DNA of 6,149 nucleotides from Treponema sp. (GTDB lineage: Bacteria; Spirochaetota; Spirochaetia; Treponematales; Treponemataceae). Location: positions 1-6,149 of the forward strand of contig JAILQA010000314.1 in NCBI GenBank assembly GCA_024699205.1, in the 5' to 3' direction. How positions within the stretch are numbered: position 1 is the first letter of the stretch; each line of letters begins with the position of its first letter. The position numbers and the translations under genes were made by a program. The notes under the pieces are model-generated. The model searched no databases. It worked only from the letters and a program-made list of their open reading frames with translations, and had not been told where the DNA came from. Positions 6,149 through 6,149 of the stretch are shown piece by piece.

Positions 6149-6149
6149 G

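Overview
The window is AT-rich bacterial DNA. It holds one truncated plus-strand gene and five minus-strand genes. Good Shine-Dalgarno sites (AGGAG type) and a near-consensus sigma-70-type promoter with TTGAAA and TATAAT boxes argue against Bacteroidota. Gene content (GH31 glycosidase, GPH-type sugar symporter, GT-B-like glycosyltransferase, small HMA-like protein) and base composition fit a gut or rumen Treponema-like spirochaete or a Firmicute. I lean to Treponema, but this is an inference from general resemblance and not proven by any marker gene.

Layout, left to right. Bases 1-1188 (+) are the 3' part of a GH31 alpha-glycosidase, probably of the alpha-xylosidase-like group; its start lies outside the window. 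It runs tail-to-tail into a D-2-hydroxyacid dehydrogenase (1169-2116, -), and the two coding regions overlap by 20 bp. The dehydrogenase follows a 67-residue HMA-fold-like protein that lacks the metal-binding CxxC (2146-2349, -). A clear promoter sits in front of that pair, with an inverted repeat in its spacer. Upstream is a GPH/MelB-type MFS symporter (2475-3887, -), placed 18 nt behind a TetR-family regulator (3906-4571, -). That regulator follows a GT-B-fold, MurG/MGDG-synthase-like putative glycosyltransferase (4627-6096, -). The last bases may hold the 3' end of another minus-strand gene.

The minus strand reads as two transcription units: glycosyltransferase - TetR - symporter (gaps of 55 and 18 nt), then a separate HMA-like - dehydrogenase unit with its own promoter. 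TetR plus symporter looks like a regulated sugar or glycoside uptake pair. The GH31 enzyme on the other strand could process an imported glycoside, but nothing in the sequence ties them together. The longest gene-free stretch is 125 bp (2350-2474). I saw no RNA genes, insertion sequences, CRISPR arrays or long repeats. Nothing here is plainly a new system. The least explained items are the glycosyltransferase-like protein, the CxxC-less HMA-like protein, and the palindrome inside the promoter.
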